Shown: positions 55,239 to 63,524 of the stretch, in pieces | Layout of the letters: every line of letters starts with the position of its first letter | Numbering within the stretch: position 1 is the first letter of the stretch | NCBI GenBank assembly: GCA_963773655.1 | Contig: CAVZBX010000002.1 | Coordinates: 62,001 to 126,000 of the forward strand | Source: DASSQJ01 sp963773655 | GTDB taxonomy: Bacteria > Actinomycetota > Actinomycetes > Actinomycetales > Dermatophilaceae | Direction: 5' to 3' | Length of the DNA: 64,000 bases | The notes under the pieces: model-generated | Database searches by the model: none | What the model saw: only the letters and a program-made list of their open reading frames with translations | What the model was told of the DNA's origin: nothing | Position numbers and translations under genes: made by a program

Positions 55239-55673
55239 ATGAGGATTGCGGATGTCCTGAAGCGCAAGGGCTCGGGAGTAATCACGGTGCGGTCCGACGC
55301 CACGGTCGGCGAGCTGGTCGACGTGCTCACCGAGAACCGCATCGGCGCGGTGGTGGTCAGCGACGACGGGTCCGCGGTCGACGGCATCGTCAGCGAGCGC
55401 GACATCGTCATCCACCTCAAGAGCAGCGGTGCGGCCGTGCTCGACGCCCGCGTCTCGACGATCATGACCGCCGAGGTGCACACCTGCGGCCCCGACGAGA
55501 ACCTCGAGAACCTGGCCGCGATGATGACCGAGCGCCGCATCCGGCACATCCCCGTCGTCACCGACGACGGCCTGCACGCCATCGTCAGCATCGGCGACGT
55601 CGTCAAGAGCCGCATCGACGCCCTCCAGAGCGAGCGCGACCAGCTGCGTGACTACATCCAGCAGGCGCCCTGA
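55239..55673 (+). CDS. CBS domain protein
   Basis: A 144-residue protein made of two CBS motifs forming one Bateman unit (residues about 5-62 and 73-130), which usually senses adenine nucleotides. Phrases are GELVDVLTENRIGAVVVSDDG, VDGIVSERDIV and RIRHIPVVTDDGLHAIVSIGDVV. A short charged helix ends it. No catalytic domain is attached, so it should act as a free-standing sensor; its partner is unknown. The ATG follows TATGGT by six bases, a leaderless start. Confidence 0.9.
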   Translation: MRIADVLKRKGSGVITVRSDATVGELVDVLTENRIGAVVVSDDGSAVDGIVSERDIVIHLKSSGAAVLDARVSTIMTAEVHTCGPDENLENLAAMMTERRIRHIPVVTDDGLHAIVSIGDVVKSRIDALQSERDQLRDYIQQAP

Positions 55674-55776
55674 GCCCTCACGACGAGGGTCCGCCCCCAC
55701 CGCGGCCACCGAGCCGTGACGGGGCCGTGACCGCTGCTGTCAGCGCTCGCCCAGCCCGAGCGCCTACCGTGGAGGC

Positions 55777-57750
55777 ATGACCGCCGACGCCCACGCCGAC
55801 GGCCGCCCGCCGGAGGAGGACACCGACGGGCCGCGCGAGCACGCGCGGCTCGGCGGCTACCGGCTGGTGCAGCGCCTCGGCGAGGGCGGGATGGGGATGG
55901 TGCACCTCGCCCTCGACGGGCACGGCCGGGCGGTGGCGATCAAGGTGCTCCGCCCGCACGTGGCGCACGACCCGGCCGCGCGGGCCCGCCTGTCGCGCGA
56001 GGTCGACACGCTCAGCCGCATCCGCAGCCCCCGCGTCGCCCCGGTCATCGACGCCGACGTCGATGGCGACACCCCCTTCATCGTCACCCGCTACGTGCCC
56101 GGCCCGGCGCTCGACGAGTACGTCGCCGACCGCGGGCCGCTGCCGCCCGCCGACCTCCACCGGGTGGCGGCCGGCCTCGCCGAGGCGCTCGAGGCCATCC
56201 ACGCCGTCGACGTCGTGCACCGCGACGTCAAGCCGGGCAACGTCCTGCTCGTCGACGGCGACCCGGTGCTCATCGACTTCGGCATCGCCCACGTCGTCGA
56301 CGACGTGCGGCTCACCAGCACCGGCCTCGTGATGGGCACCCCCGGGTACCTCGCGCCCGAGGTGATCCACGGCGAGGACGTCACCGACGCCACCGACTGG
56401 TGGGGATGGGCGGCCACCACGGCGTTCGCCGCCACCGGCACCCCGCCGTTCGGGCACGGTGCGATGAACGCGGTGCTGGCCCGGGTGGCCGCCGGCGACC
56501 CCGACCTGCGCGCCGTCGACCCGCGCATCGAGCCGCTGCTCTTCGCCGCCCTCTCCCCGTTCCCGCACGAGCGACCCCACCAGGACGAGGTGGTGCGGGC
56601 CCTCGAGCGCTACGCCCACGGGGCCCCGGTGACCGAGGCCATCGAGGTGCGCCGGTCGCGCCCGGCCGAGACCGAGCGGCTCAGCGCACCGCGCACGGCC
56701 GCGCTCCCGGCTGCCGGTGCCGCGGGTGCCGCGGGTGCCGCCGGGCTGGCCGGCGCCGCGGGTGCCGCCGGGATGGCGCGTGCGGCCGGGCCGGGCCCCG
56801 GTGCCGCCATGTCGGGCGGCCCGCCGCCGGTGGCCCCGCAGGTCGCCCCCGCCCCGACCATGCCTCCGCCGCCGCCCCCGGGTACCGGCACGGGCCACCC
56901 CGCCGGCCCAGCCGGCCCGGGGCAGGCCCGCCGCGCCGGTCAGCCCCCGCCGCCCGGGCCGGCCCGGCCCCAGCAGCACCAGCTGCCCCCGCCCCCACCC
57001 GGGCAGGGCCATCCCCAGCAGCTGCCGCCGGCCCAGGTGCCGCAGCGTCAGCAGCTGCCGCCCGGTCATCCCGGCCAGCCCGTCCCCCAGGGCGAGTCCG
57101 ACTGGGACGCCGCCCGGTACGGCCACGGCGAGCACGCCGACCCGCGCATCGGCCGTCCGCTGCGCTCCGGCACGCTGCTCGCCCTGCTGGCCCTCCTCGC
57201 CGCCGTCACCGCCTCGGCGCCGCTCGTCGGCGTGCTCGCCCTGACCGTGTGGACCGCCCTGGCCCGCACCGCCGACCGCTCGGTCACCGCCCTGGTGATG
57301 CGCCGCCACGAGCGTGGCCGCCGCGGCTCCGACGTCGCGGTCGCCGTGGCGAGCAGTCCCTGGCACCTCCTCGTCGGGGCCGTGGGCGCGGTCGTGGCGC
57401 TCGTCGTGCCGCTCTTCGTCGGGGTCTGCGCGATGTTCGCCGGTGCGCTGGCCATGTCCGCGGTCACCGGCTCCTCGGCGCCCGCGGACGGCGTGGTGCC
57501 GCTGGTCTCGGCCGGCGTCTTCGCCGGGCTCACCGCCTGGTGGGGCCCGGGCGGCGCCAGCCTGCGCCGCGGCAGCCGCAGCATCGTGCGCGGCCTGACC
57601 CCCACCGACCTGCTCCGCAAGGCGGTCACCGGCGGGCTCCTCGTCGGGGCCGTGGCCCTGCTGCTGCTCACCCTCACCGGCGACGGGCCGTCGTGGTGGC
57701 CGATGCTGGAGGCGCCCGGCTGGGTCGACGACGTGGTGCCCGCGCTGTGA
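55777..57750 (+). CDS. Serine/threonine protein kinase with C-terminal membrane domain
   Basis: A 657-residue kinase. The kinase domain (about 27-290) has GEGGMGMVHLA, K56, HRDVKPGNVLL at 148 and DFG at 167-169, and it should be active. A low-complexity linker follows, with GAAGAAG repeats, then proline- and glutamine-rich runs to about 450. The last 170 residues hold four or five hydrophobic helices rather than an outside sensor domain, which is unusual. The ATG follows TACCGT (55765-55770) by six bases. Its stop overlaps the next start in TGATG, so it is co-translated with the ThrE-like exporter and may act on it. Confidence 0.88.
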   Translation: MTADAHADGRPPEEDTDGPREHARLGGYRLVQRLGEGGMGMVHLALDGHGRAVAIKVLRPHVAHDPAARARLSREVDTLSRIRSPRVAPVIDADVDGDTPFIVTRYVPGPALDEYVADRGPLPPADLHRVAAGLAEALEAIHAVDVVHRDVKPGNVLLVDGDPVLIDFGIAHVVDDVRLTSTGLVMGTPGYLAPEVIHGEDVTDATDWWGWAATTAFAATGTPPFGHGAMNAVLARVAAGDPDLRAVDPRIEPLLFAALSPFPHERPHQDEVVRALERYAHGAPVTEAIEVRRSRPAETERLSAPRTAALPAAGAAGAAGAAGLAGAAGAAGMARAAGPGPGAAMSGGPPPVAPQVAPAPTMPPPPPPGTGTGHPAGPAGPGQARRAGQPPPPGPARPQQHQLPPPPPGQGHPQQLPPAQVPQRQQLPPGHPGQPVPQGESDWDAARYGHGEHADPRIGRPLRSGTLLALLALLAAVTASAPLVGVLALTVWTALARTADRSVTALVMRRHERGRRGSDVAVAVASSPWHLLVGAVGAVVALVVPLFVGVCAMFAGALAMSAVTGSSAPADGVVPLVSAGVFAGLTAWWGPGGASLRRGSRSIVRGLTPTDLLRKAVTGGLLVGAVALLLLTLTGDGPSWWPMLEAPGWVDDVVPAL

Positions 57751-59249
57751 TGGCCCCGAAGGACCGGCGCCCGACCGCGCCGAAGGAGCGCCGTTCGCGC
57801 ATCCTCCGGGGCGACCTGCCCACGGAGCCGATGCCGATGATGGACCTGCTCCGGCGCACGCCGTACCGCCACGCCCGCATCCCCGACGTCGCCGCCGAGG
57901 ACGACACCACGCGCGATGCGGTCGAGCTCGCGGTGCGGGTCGGCGAGCTGATGCTGCGCTGTGGCGCGGGTGCCCCGCAGGTCGAGGGCGCGGTCGCGGC
58001 GGTGGCGGCGGCCGGGGGCGTCGACGCGATCGACCTCGACATCACCCTGCAGTCCCTCTTCGTGCAGGCGCACTCGAGCAACGGCCGCACCCACACCGTG
58101 CTGCGGGTGGTGCGGCGCACCCGGTTCGACTACGGCCGGCTCGTCGCCGTGCACCGGCTCGTCGCCGCGCTCGTCGCCGGCGACGTGACGCCCGAGGAGG
58201 CGGCCGAGCGGCTGCGCGCCATCAAGCGGCACCCCCGCAACTACCCGGTGTGGGCCGTGTCGGTGGCGAGCGCGATGCTCGCGTCGGCCGTCGCGGTGAT
58301 GATCGGGGCCGGCCCGCTGCCGGCTGCGGTCACCATCGTCGTCGTCCTCGGCGTGGCCGGCATCGGGCAGCTGCTCGGGCGGATCGACCTGCCCGAGTTC
58401 TACGTCAACGCCATCAACGCGTTCGTCGCGACGATGTCGGCCGGTGCGTTCTTCGCCGCCGGCTCGCTCGGGGCGGTGTCCATCAGCGGCACCGACTTCG
58501 CCTTCATCGTGGCCGGCGGCATCGTCGCGATGCTGCCGGGGCGCACCATGGCCTCGGCGATCGAGGACGTGCTCTTCGGGTACCCGCTCACCGGGGCCGG
58601 GAGGCTGCTCGGGGTCTCGCTCTCGCTCACCGGCCTCGTCATCGGCATCGCGGGCGGGCTGAGCGCGATGCTCGCCATCACCCAGCTCCTCGACACCGAC
58701 TTCGTGCCGCCGTCCGTGCTCGACCTGCGGGTGAGCCAGGCCCCGCTGGTGCCCGGCCTGCTCGGTGCCCTCGTGGTGGGGCTGGCCGCGGCGGTCACGG
58801 TGCAGAGCCGACGGATGCTGGTGCTGCCCACCGGCCTGCTCACGGTGGCCGGGGCGGGGGCCGCAGCGCTGCTCACCCGCGGCCTGGGGTTCGGCGTCCT
58901 CACCGCCACCGGGCTCGCCGCGGTCGCGATCGGGGTCGTCGGGCGGCTGCTCGCCCAGCGGATGCAGGCGCCCTCGCTCGTGCTCGTCGTGCCGGCGACC
59001 TTCGGGCTGCTGCCCGGTCTGACGATCTTCCGCGGCCTCTACGAGCTCGTCGCCTCGGGCAGCGACCCGGGGCTGCTGTCCATCCAGGCCGGCATCACCA
59101 CCCTGCTCGGGGCGGGTGCGGTGCTGCTCGCCATCGCCACGGGCACGGTGTTCGGCGAGATCGTCGCCTCGCCCTTCGACCGCCGTTACCGAGGTGAGCC
59201 CAGGACCGCGGACGGGCCGGCGCCGGCCGACGGCGGGTCGCCCACCTGA
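57750..59249 (+). CDS. Threonine/serine exporter family protein (ThrE-like)
   Basis: A 499-residue exporter of the ThrE family, which moves threonine and serine out of the cell. The N-terminal DUF1212 domain (MLRCGAGAPQVEGAVAAVAA, LDITLQSLFVQ) is followed by about ten membrane helices, with the second ThrE domain at the C-terminal half. It shares a TGATG overlap with the kinase gene. The substrate may differ from threonine; the assignment is by family only. Confidence 0.87.
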   Translation: MAPKDRRPTAPKERRSRILRGDLPTEPMPMMDLLRRTPYRHARIPDVAAEDDTTRDAVELAVRVGELMLRCGAGAPQVEGAVAAVAAAGGVDAIDLDITLQSLFVQAHSSNGRTHTVLRVVRRTRFDYGRLVAVHRLVAALVAGDVTPEEAAERLRAIKRHPRNYPVWAVSVASAMLASAVAVMIGAGPLPAAVTIVVVLGVAGIGQLLGRIDLPEFYVNAINAFVATMSAGAFFAAGSLGAVSISGTDFAFIVAGGIVAMLPGRTMASAIEDVLFGYPLTGAGRLLGVSLSLTGLVIGIAGGLSAMLAITQLLDTDFVPPSVLDLRVSQAPLVPGLLGALVVGLAAAVTVQSRRMLVLPTGLLTVAGAGAAALLTRGLGFGVLTATGLAAVAIGVVGRLLAQRMQAPSLVLVVPATFGLLPGLTIFRGLYELVASGSDPGLLSIQAGITTLLGAGAVLLAIATGTVFGEIVASPFDRRYRGEPRTADGPAPADGGSPT

Positions 59250-59317
59250 GCGGCGGCGATGCCGGGAGCGGCGGGACCGGTTCGTGGCCGCGCCGGGCCC
59301 GGACCTACGCTTCCTGC

Positions 59318-60397
59318 ATGCGTGCCCGTCCCCTCCTCGCCGCGGTGCTGGCGGTCGGCCTGCTCGGGGCCTGCTCGGGCGGCCCCGAGCCCACGGCCTC
59401 CACCACCGCCGCGCCCACCTCGGCCAGCCCCACCCCGACGCCGGACGTCGTCGTCGACGGCGGCGACCCCGCCCTCACCGCCGCCGTGGCGGAGGTCTAC
59501 GAGGGGAAGACCGGCATCGAGGCGGAGGCCCACCTCGGCAGGTGGAAGAAGCAGCGCGTGGCCGTCGTCACGCACGACGACGACGTCACCCTGCTCGTCG
59601 GGCCGAAGTGGCGGGTCGTCGGCGGCTGGTGGCCCTCGCTCGACCGGAAGGCGTCGCTCGGCAAGGGCCCCCGGTTCGTCCTCGTCATCGGCTCCGACGC
59701 CCGCCCGGGGAAGACCCTCGAGGGCACCCGCGCCGACTCGCTGCAGGTCATCGGCGTCGACGGCAAGGGCGGCGGCGGCCTCATGGGGATGGCACGCGAC
59801 ATCTGGGCGCCGATGCCGGGTGGCGGCAGCGCGAAGATCAACGCCGCGTTCGCCTACGCCGGCGGCAAGGGGCAGGTCGAGACGGTGCGCAAGGTCACCG
59901 GGCTGCCGATCGAGGGCTTCGTCGCCACCGGCTTCAGCGGGTTCAAGGACATCGTCGACGAGTCCGGCGGCGTGCCGATGACGATCGCCAAGACCGTCGT
60001 GCTGCTCGGCGGCACCAAGGTGCTGAAGGGCGAGCGGACCCTCGACGGCAAGCACGCCCTCGCCTACGCGCGCGAGCGGAAGTCGCTGCCCGACGGCGAC
60101 TTCGGGCGCTCACGGCACCAGGGCGAGATTCTGCTCGCGGCCGCCGTCGCGGCCCGGATCTCCGGCGTCGGCATCATCCCCGAGGAGATGTCGATCGTCA
60201 GCAAGCACGCGCAGTCCGACCTCAGCGCCGAGGACGCGCTGACCCTCGTCGCCTCGTTCTACCGGCTCGACCCCCGCAAGGTCGGGCACACCGTCGCCAA
60301 GGGCGGCTTCGGCACCAGCGCCGACGGGCAGTCGATCGTCCTGCTCGACGCCGAGTCCAAGCGGGCGTTCGCCGCGTTCCGGGACGGCCGGCTCTGA
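59318..60397 (+). CDS. LytR-CpsA-Psr (LCP) family protein, lipoprotein-like
   Basis: A 359-residue LCP protein. The N-terminus is a signal with lipobox-like LLGACSGG, so it is probably lipid-anchored rather than held by a helix. The LCP domain has FVLVIGSDARPGKTLEGTRADSL, MARDIWAPMPGG with the family arginine, KINAAFAYAGG and AYARERKSLPDGDFGRSRHQ. The ATG follows TACGCT (59306-59311) by six bases, a leaderless start. The HAD gene overlaps its stop. Confidence 0.87.
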   Translation: MRARPLLAAVLAVGLLGACSGGPEPTASTTAAPTSASPTPTPDVVVDGGDPALTAAVAEVYEGKTGIEAEAHLGRWKKQRVAVVTHDDDVTLLVGPKWRVVGGWWPSLDRKASLGKGPRFVLVIGSDARPGKTLEGTRADSLQVIGVDGKGGGGLMGMARDIWAPMPGGGSAKINAAFAYAGGKGQVETVRKVTGLPIEGFVATGFSGFKDIVDESGGVPMTIAKTVVLLGGTKVLKGERTLDGKHALAYARERKSLPDGDFGRSRHQGEILLAAAVAARISGVGIIPEEMSIVSKHAQSDLSAEDALTLVASFYRLDPRKVGHTVAKGGFGTSADGQSIVLLDAESKRAFAAFRDGRL

Positions 60398-61230
60398 GCG
60401 GGCCCGGCCGCCGGCGCGCCGTCTTCCTCGACGTCGACGGCACCTACGCCGCCCACGGCGCGGTGCCCGCCGCCCACGAGGCGGCGGTGCGCGCGGCCCG
60501 AGCCAACGGGCACTTCGTGCTGCTGTGCACCGGGCGGCCGCGCTCGCTGCTCTCCGACGACGTGCTGCGCGCCGGGTTCGACGGGTTCGTGCTCGGCGCC
60601 GGGTGCCACGTGGTCGTCGGCGAGGACGTGCTCGCCGACCGCCGCTTCCCCGGCGACCTCGCCACCCGGGTGCGCTCGGTGCTCGACCGCCACGGCGCCG
60701 CGTTCGTGCTCGAGTCGCCCGAGGCGGTGTACGGCCGGCCCGGCACCGACGTGCGCCTGCTCCAGCTCATCGAGACGGTGCTGCGCCCGGCCGGGCTCGA
60801 GGAGGGCGGGCCGCACGACATCCTCGAGGCGCTGGTGATGACCGACGACCTCGACGGCTACGCGTTCGGCAAGGCGGTGTTCTTCGACTCGCCGGTGGCC
60901 GGGTCGGTGCTGGCGGCCGAGCTGGGGGAGGGAGTGCACGTCGAGCGCAGCTCGATCCCGGGGATGGGGGACTCGGCCGGGGAGGTCTCGGTGGCCGGCG
61001 TGCACAAGGCGCTGGGGCTGCAGCAGGTGGTCGACCACCTCGGGCTGACCCGCGACGACGTCGTGGCCGTGGGCGACGGGCCGAACGACGTCGAGATGCT
61101 GCGGTACGCCGGGCTGGCGGTGGCGGTGGAGGGCGCCGACGCCGCGCTGCTCGCGGTGGCCGACCGCACCGTGCCGGGGCCGGCGGACGCGGGGGTGGCG
61201 AGGCTGTTCGAGGAGCTCGGGCTGGTCTGA
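60394..61230 (+). CDS. HAD-superfamily hydrolase, Cof type
   Basis: A phosphatase of about 278 residues of the HAD Cof/IIB group. Motif I is FLDVDGT with the nucleophile aspartate, motif II is in LLCTGRP, and motif III/IV is VVAVGDGPNDVEMLRYAGLAVAVEGA. The substrate is likely a sugar phosphate or similar but is not known. There is no ATG, GTG or TTG in frame between the upstream region and motif I. The only fitting start is CTG at 60394, overlapping the LCP stop in CTGA. Confidence 0.87.
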   Translation: MSGPGRRRAVFLDVDGTYAAHGAVPAAHEAAVRAARANGHFVLLCTGRPRSLLSDDVLRAGFDGFVLGAGCHVVVGEDVLADRRFPGDLATRVRSVLDRHGAAFVLESPEAVYGRPGTDVRLLQLIETVLRPAGLEEGGPHDILEALVMTDDLDGYAFGKAVFFDSPVAGSVLAAELGEGVHVERSSIPGMGDSAGEVSVAGVHKALGLQQVVDHLGLTRDDVVAVGDGPNDVEMLRYAGLAVAVEGADAALLAVADRTVPGPADAGVARLFEELGLV

Positions 61231-61428
61231 GGGGGTCATCGCGGTGGGAGGCCACCTGCGCGGGGCGGTGGACACCTCCGTGGGGCCGTCGCCCGGCCCG
61301 CCGCGCCCCGGGGCATTCGGCCCGCACGGTCGTGGAGTTTCCCGGGCCGGGGTCCGGGTAGTCCACCGTGGATCCCGCGCGGTGCCAGCCGGGGGCGCCG
61401 GTGCGCGGTGAGCAGACGGGAGCAGGGC

Positions 61429-61983
61429 ATGTCGGCACACGCCCCACGGCTCGACGCCCGGAGCCCGTCGTTCTCGCGGCGGACGCTGAACCGCAACTGG
61501 GCCGAGCTGCTGCAGGAGCTGCGGGCGGCACAGACCGGCGTGCAGGTGCTCACCGGCTTCCTCGTGACGGTGCCCTTCACGAGCCAGTTCGACACGCTCA
61601 GCGCAGGGCAGCAGGTGCTCTACGTCGCCGTGCTCACCGGTGCGGTGACGGCCACCTGCCTCATCCTCGCGCCCGTCGCCTTCCACCGACTGCTCTTCCG
61701 CCAGGGACGGCGGATGCTGCTCGTGGAGACGGCCAACCGCCTGGCCCTGGCCGGCCTCGCCGCGCTCATGCTGACCCTGTGCGGGATGGTCTTCCTCGTC
61801 GTCGACGTCGTGTTCGGGATCGGGTGGGCCGTCGGAGGCGCTGCCGCGGCCTTCGCCCTCTTCGTCGGCGTGTGGGTCGTCGCCCCGATCGCCCTCGCCC
61901 GCTCCGGCCGGTTCCCGCGCAGCCGGCCGCCCGATGCGCCGGCCGCCTGTGGGCGGCCCGGACGCGGCCGGGCCGACGGCTGA
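61429..61983 (+). CDS. DUF6328 membrane protein
   Basis: A 184-residue protein of the DUF6328 family. A basic start with NRNWAELLQELRAAQTGVQVL is followed by four membrane segments (about 44-58, 66-86, 108-128, 134-156) and a basic tail. Function is unknown. The ATG at 61429 has GGGAG seven bases upstream; an earlier in-frame GTG at 61408 is less well placed. Confidence 0.82.
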   Translation: MSAHAPRLDARSPSFSRRTLNRNWAELLQELRAAQTGVQVLTGFLVTVPFTSQFDTLSAGQQVLYVAVLTGAVTATCLILAPVAFHRLLFRQGRRMLLVETANRLALAGLAALMLTLCGMVFLVVDVVFGIGWAVGGAAAAFALFVGVWVVAPIALARSGRFPRSRPPDAPAACGRPGRGRADG

Positions 61984-62142
61984 CGTCGGGGGCCCGCCGG
62001 GGTGCGGCATCCGGCGTCCCCCCGTGCCGCCGCCGCCCCGTCTCGACGGCTACGGCCGGGCTCGGGCTGCCTGTGGAGGGTGCGTCGAGGGCCTCGTGGC
62101 GCACGTAGAGTTGTGGCGTCGTCCGGCCCTCGGGGCGGGCTC

Positions 62143-62215
62143 GCTGGCGTGGCGCAATCGGTAGCGCACCTGTCTTGTAAACAGGTGGTTAGGGGTTCGA
62201 GTCCCCTCGCCAGCT
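62143..62215 (+). tRNA. tRNA-Thr (anticodon TGT)
   Basis: A full cloverleaf in 73 bases: acceptor GCTGGCG with CGCCAGC, D arm GCGC/GCGC, anticodon loop CTTGTAA with anticodon TGT, T arm AGGGG-TTCGAGT-CCCCT, discriminator T. CCA is not encoded. An integrase gene lies 160-235 bp downstream, so its 3' end is a likely phage or island attachment site. Confidence 0.95.
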
Positions 62216-62450
62216 CTCGCTCCTGACCTTGTCGTTCACCCCTCTCACCTGCGATGATGTGCCGTGTCGGCACGCTTGCCGACGTGGACACAGGGGGACA
62301 GGGATGGACACGGATTGGTCACGCGGTATGGCACGCAGATCGGCACGGAATCCGTCGTGCCAGTCGGGGTCGTCATGACCGGGCGGAGGGGCCGGCGCGG
62401 GCTTCGGCCAGATCCGGAAGCTGCCGTCGGGGCGCTGGCAGGCGAGCTAC
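62216..62450. other. Leader region between tRNA-Thr and integrase, possible attachment site
   Basis: The region has small palindromes, GTGCCG-TGT-CGGCAC and ACGGA-A-TCCGT, and the word TCGGCACG occurs twice. They may be integrase arm sites. The sequence from 62375 encodes a plausible integrase N-terminus in a shifted frame. No other gene is supported. Confidence 0.4.
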
Positions 62451-63506
62451 ATGGCGCCCGACCTCCGCCGGATCAACGCCCCGGTCACCTTCTTCACGAA
62501 GGCCGACGCCGAGGGCTGGCTCGGCGTGGAGCACCGGAAGATCGCGGACGGCGCCTGGGAGCGGCCGAAGCCGCCGGAGCCGCCCGCGCCGCCGCCGGTG
62601 CTCGAGACCTTCGGCGACTACGCGACGACGTGGGTCGCGACGCGCGACATCAAGCCGAAGACCCGGGAGGGGTACGAGCACATCCTGTCGAAGTACCTCC
62701 TGCCGGCGTTCGGCGCTCGGCCGCTCGTCGAGATCAAGTCGCCCGACGTCCGTGCGTGGTGGGCGTCGATGGACCCCGGAACCCCGACGGTCCGGGCCCG
62801 CGCCTACGGGGTGCTCAAGGCGGTGATGAACACCGCCGTCGCCGACGACCTCATCGACGCCAATCCGTGCCGCATCCGTGGCGCCTCGAACGCGCCGCGA
62901 GCGAGGGACGTCCGGCCGGCGACGGTCGAGGAGCTGGCGGTCATCGTCGAGGCGATGCCCGACCGGTACCGGGCGCTGGTGCTGCTCGGCGCCTGGTGCG
63001 CGCTGCGGTCGGGGGAGATGCTCGAGCTGCGCCGGCGGGACGTCGACCTCGTCAACGGGACCGTTCGGGTCGAGCGCGCCGTCTCGCAGGTTCATGGGCG
63101 CGCCGTCGTCGGCACGCCGAAGTCCGCTGCCGGCATCCGGACCGTGGCGATCCCGCCCCACGTCGTGCCGGCGCTCGCGCACCACCTCGAGGAGTTCGTC
63201 GCACCTGGGCCCGACGCGCTGCTGTTCCCGGCGGCCGACGGGGTCTCGAGCCTCCAGCCGTCGGGCTTCTACAAGTACTGGAAGGAGGCGCGGGCTGCGG
63301 CCGGTCGACCGGACCTCCGGATCCACGACCTGCGCCACACCGGCGCGACGATGGCGGCGATGGCCGGAGCGACGCTGGCCGAGCTCCAGCAGCGCCTCGG
63401 CCACAGCAGCGTCAACGCCGCCCTCCGCTACCAGCACGCGGCCCAGGGCCGCGACCGGCAGATCGCCGAGGCGCTCTCCCGGATGTCGAACCCAAAGGGG
63501 GAGTAG
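62451..63506 (+). CDS. Tyrosine site-specific integrase
   Basis: A phage-type integrase of at least 351 residues. A SAM-like core-binding domain (about 45-135, FGDYATTWVATRDIKPKTRE) precedes the catalytic domain with the arginine in WCALRSGEMLEL, HDLRHTGAT, LGHSSVNAALRYQHA and its tyrosine. The natural N-terminus is probably at the ATG at 62375, giving 376 residues with GFGQIRKLPSGRWQASY, but one extra G in the run at 62385-62390 breaks that frame. As written, translation would start at 62451. Lying next to tRNA-Thr, it marks one end of an integrated element. Confidence 0.88.
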   Translation: MAPDLRRINAPVTFFTKADAEGWLGVEHRKIADGAWERPKPPEPPAPPPVLETFGDYATTWVATRDIKPKTREGYEHILSKYLLPAFGARPLVEIKSPDVRAWWASMDPGTPTVRARAYGVLKAVMNTAVADDLIDANPCRIRGASNAPRARDVRPATVEELAVIVEAMPDRYRALVLLGAWCALRSGEMLELRRRDVDLVNGTVRVERAVSQVHGRAVVGTPKSAAGIRTVAIPPHVVPALAHHLEEFVAPGPDALLFPAADGVSSLQPSGFYKYWKEARAAAGRPDLRIHDLRHTGATMAAMAGATLAELQQRLGHSSVNAALRYQHAAQGRDRQIAEALSRMSNPKGE

Positions 63507-63524
63507 CGCATTGGTCAGCGCCCG

